Below, one piece after another: positions 4,856 to 6,377 of a DNA stretch of 6,377 bases. The stretch is from Campylobacterota bacterium. Its GTDB lineage: Bacteria > Campylobacterota > Campylobacteria > Campylobacterales > JAADDG01. The notes beneath the pieces were generated by a model. It was given only the letters and a program-made list of their open reading frames with translations, was not told the DNA's origin and ran no database searches. The position numbers were made by a program, and so were the translations under genes. The stretch's first letter is position 1, and every line of letters begins with the position of its first letter. The stretch lies in assembly GCA_013154075.1 (NCBI GenBank), contig JAADDG010000029.1, positions 1-6,377 on the forward strand, written 5' to 3'.

Positions 4856-6067
4856 ATGAAAAAAGCGTCTCTCTTTTTGGTCCTTTTCTTTGCTTTTACG
4901 CTTTTGGCGAAACCTTCGCTTTATCTTTCCAAAAGCGCTTATTCCAAAGGAGAACCTATTGTGGTCTATTTCGAAGATTTGCCCGGTAATCCCAACGACT
5001 GGATAGGTATCTATCCCAAAGGCTCTTCCAACGAGCTTACCAATGCGAAAGATTGGTCTTTTACAAACGGTGGGGAGGCTTTGAACGAAAGGGGAGGTAT
5101 AAAAGAGGGCGGATTGATTTTTGGAGGGATAAATGAAAAAGGAGAGTATGAAGCGAGGCTCTTTTTGGACAACTCCTATAAAGAGGTGGATAGAGTATCT
5201 TTTACGGTTAAAGATGGTGTAAGAGATGCTTTAGAGTATGAAAATCCTATAGACAAAAAGATATTTTCAAACGGGGCCGTTTACTATCCTTCCGATTTGA
5301 GAGAGAACTATCCCAAACCTATAATCTTTTTTCTGTCCGGATGGTGGACCAAAAGCGATAAAACGTATGAAACGATGCTTAAATATATCTCTTCTTTGGG
5401 CTATATAGTGGTATTTGTCAAAGAAAACGAGAGGTATGATGCCTCCGTAGCGAATATAGCCGACGAAATATTGGAAAAAAGCGATATTTTAAAATATGCC
5501 GATAGTTCCAAATTCGGGGTTGTCGGACACTCTTCGGGGGGAGGAAAGGCGTTTTATCTATTTAATTCTCTTATAAAGAGGGGATGGGGAGATGAGGGTA
5601 AATTTATCTTTTCGATGGCTCCGTGGTACGCTTTCGAGATGAGAAGAAGCGATTTTGAGAAGATTCCCTCTTCAACCAATATAGTTATTCAACAGTACGA
5701 AAAAGATTTCGAAAACGATCCGAGAATCTCTCTTACCATCTATTCTCTTTTAAAAAGTGTGCCCGATAGAAATAAAGACTACCAAATTATAAAAGGTGCC
5801 GATCACTATTTCCCTCAAGGAGAGGGTTCTCTTAGGGAAAAAGAGAAAGTTTTAAGGCCGCTTAGAGCGCTTATCAAATATACTTTCGATAAAGATGACA
5901 ATTTTTACGATGAAGCCTTGAACAAAGGGAGTGATAGACCTTACGATATCGATTTTCAGCGTGTTTTGCCCTCTTCAAATTACGATTTCGGATGCGCTCC
6001 TTTGAGAGAGAATCTAAAAAGGGCGGTTGAGGCGACAGATGTAGACTACTGTTCGATTGTACATTAA
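4856..6067 (+). CDS. Exported alpha/beta hydrolase with N-terminal DWIGIY beta-sandwich domain
   Basis: The 403-aa protein begins with a Sec signal peptide (Lys2-Lys3, hydrophobic 5-17, likely cleavage after Ala18). Residues about 20-118 form a beta-rich domain with KSAYSKGEPIVVYF, the core DWIGIY (48-53) and a closing GEYEARLFLDNSY...VSFTV, resembling Ig-like modules seen in other secreted bacterial proteins. Residues about 135-345 are an alpha/beta hydrolase: a KPIIFFLSGWW strand with probable oxyanion-hole region (154-164), the nucleophile elbow GHSSG with Ser226, an acid candidate at Asp284 or Asp288 after strand NIVIQQY, and a catalytic His candidate His317 in GADHYF. The order and the GHSxGGG elbow resemble dienelactone-hydrolase, acetylhydrolase or polyester-hydrolase-like families; a carboxylesterase role outside the cytoplasm is inferred, substrate unknown. 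A 55-60 residue tail after the fold has Cys380 and Cys399, which could form a disulfide. It is divergent from the pdh operon and overlaps the last gene by 4 bp tail to tail. Confidence 0.8.
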   Translation: MKKASLFLVLFFAFTLLAKPSLYLSKSAYSKGEPIVVYFEDLPGNPNDWIGIYPKGSSNELTNAKDWSFTNGGEALNERGGIKEGGLIFGGINEKGEYEARLFLDNSYKEVDRVSFTVKDGVRDALEYENPIDKKIFSNGAVYYPSDLRENYPKPIIFFLSGWWTKSDKTYETMLKYISSLGYIVVFVKENERYDASVANIADEILEKSDILKYADSSKFGVVGHSSGGGKAFYLFNSLIKRGWGDEGKFIFSMAPWYAFEMRRSDFEKIPSSTNIVIQQYEKDFENDPRISLTIYSLLKSVPDRNKDYQIIKGADHYFPQGEGSLREKEKVLRPLRALIKYTFDKDDNFYDEALNKGSDRPYDIDFQRVLPSSNYDFGCAPLRENLKRAVEATDVDYCSIVH

Positions 6068-6315
6068 CAGACTCTTTGATATTTGGATTTGGTAGAGGAG
6101 ATATGTCTCTCCAAATCCTCTACGTTAAAGACTTTTCTTTTTTTCATCATCAAAAGGGAAAGGGAGTCTTTTTTGAGTATTTCGTATATTCTCTCTATCG
6201 AATGGATGTTGTAGAAGTTGATTATAAACTCCACAAGAAGTGTGAGTTTGTCGCAAGATTTGCTCTTTTCCCTATCTTTTCTAAACTCTTTGAATTCACT
6301 CCACTCTATAGTCAC
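6064..6315 (-). CDS. Small uncharacterised protein
   Basis: Family not recognised. From the GTG at 6315 the product is 83 aa, rich in Lys, Glu, Arg and Ser, with a hydrophobic stretch LTLLVEFIINFY around residues 25-36 that looks like a buried helix rather than a membrane span, then a basic MMKKRK segment and a C-terminal Cys. No signal peptide. An upstream in-frame GTG (6321) is only one base from the AGGAG, while the GTG at 6315 is seven bases from it, so the latter is chosen. It converges on the exported hydrolase with a 4-bp overlap of the two stop codons. An overlapping plus-strand reading frame looks like its shadow. A small regulatory or nucleic-acid-binding protein is possible, but that is speculation. 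Confidence 0.62.
   Translation of the reverse strand: MTIEWSEFKEFRKDREKSKSCDKLTLLVEFIINFYNIHSIERIYEILKKDSLSLLMMKKRKVFNVEDLERHISSTKSKYQRVC
6085..6123. repeat. Interlocking inverted repeats in the 3' part of the small gene
   Basis: GGATTTGG (6085-6092) pairs with CCAAATCC (6111-6118), extended inward by AGAG/CTCT past one bulged T (6093). GTAGAGGA (6092-6099) pairs with TCCTCTAC (6116-6123). The arms alternate, so the hairpins are mutually exclusive in full, or could pair partly as a pseudoknot. On the plus strand a run of seven T (6138-6144) follows 14 bases later, so this may help end the exported hydrolase transcript, although the gap is long for a classical terminator. Confidence 0.6.
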
Positions 6316-6322
6316 GATCACT

Positions 6323-6327
6323 CTCCT
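6323..6327 (-). promoter_or_regulatory. Ribosome binding site deciding the start of the small gene
   Basis: AGGAG on the minus strand within a GA-rich run, seven bases before the GTG at 6315 and one base before the alternative GTG at 6321. Confidence 0.6.
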
Positions 6328-6347
6328 CTCTTTAGAAGAAGATCGTC

Positions 6348-6353
6348 TTTATA
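6348..6353 (-). promoter_or_regulatory. Possible -10 box for the small minus-strand gene
   Basis: TATAAA on the minus strand, 32 bp before the chosen GTG, preceded by an A8/T3 tract. The promoter region is cut off by the window end, so upstream elements cannot be judged. Confidence 0.3.
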
Positions 6354-6377
6354 GAAATTTTTTTTACCTAAAGAACT

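Noticed and set aside
6076..6354. 92-codon plus-strand open frame opposite the small minus-strand gene
   Set aside because: It begins nine bases after the hydrolase stop but has no AAGGAG-like site at its start; its product is rich in Phe, Tyr and His as expected for an antisense shadow. The minus frame has a much better ribosome site.
1..6377. Mobile element, CRISPR array, tRNA or rRNA
   Set aside because: No transposase or integrase frame, no terminal inverted repeats with target duplication, no regularly spaced direct repeats of CRISPR type, and no tRNA or rRNA-like sequence were seen on either strand.

Overview
The window looks like chromosomal DNA from a low-to-moderate G+C bacterium that favours AGA for Arg and ATA for Ile. 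It has strong AAGGAG-type ribosome binding sites and AT-rich promoters with a clear TATAAT box but no convincing -35 hexamer. This fits Campylobacterota (Epsilonproteobacteria), possibly a vent or sulfur-oxidising lineage. Aquificota is the alternative. The assignment is inference from style; there is no rRNA or other phylogenetic marker here.

Layout, left to right: (1) the last 21 codons of a plus-strand gene, whose stop lies inside a terminator hairpin; (2) a 181-bp AT-rich gap with a promoter; (3) a 715-aa exported protein with a GH5-like TIM barrel, a putative-Ig (He_PIG-type) domain and a C-terminal DNRLRE/CBM96-like beta domain; (4) a hairpin shared by the convergent 3' ends; (5) a compact minus-strand operon, read right to left as AhpD-like/carboxymuconolactone-decarboxylase-family protein, then pdhA, then pdhB (pyruvate dehydrogenase E1 alpha and beta), with all three genes overlapping; (6) a 167-bp divergent promoter region with a perfect 7-3-7 palindrome just inside the predicted operon leader; (7) a 403-aa exported protein with a beta-sandwich 'DWIGIY' domain and an alpha/beta hydrolase domain; (8) a small orphan minus-strand gene overlapping it tail to tail, whose 3' part carries interlocking inverted repeats.

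How the parts may work together: the central operon encodes only the E1 half of a 2-oxoacid dehydrogenase plus a CxxC protein of a family known to exchange electrons with lipoyl groups. E2 and E3 must therefore be elsewhere or be replaced. The two flanking plus-strand genes encode Sec-exported proteins that probably act on extracellular carbohydrate or ester substrates; nothing in the sequence ties them to the E1 operon beyond adjacency. The strongest surprises are that the GH5-like protein keeps the acid/base Glu but appears to have lost the catalytic nucleophile, that the E1 operon lacks E2/E3, and that there is a pseudoknot-like repeat at the right end. No mobile element, CRISPR array, tRNA or rRNA was seen.
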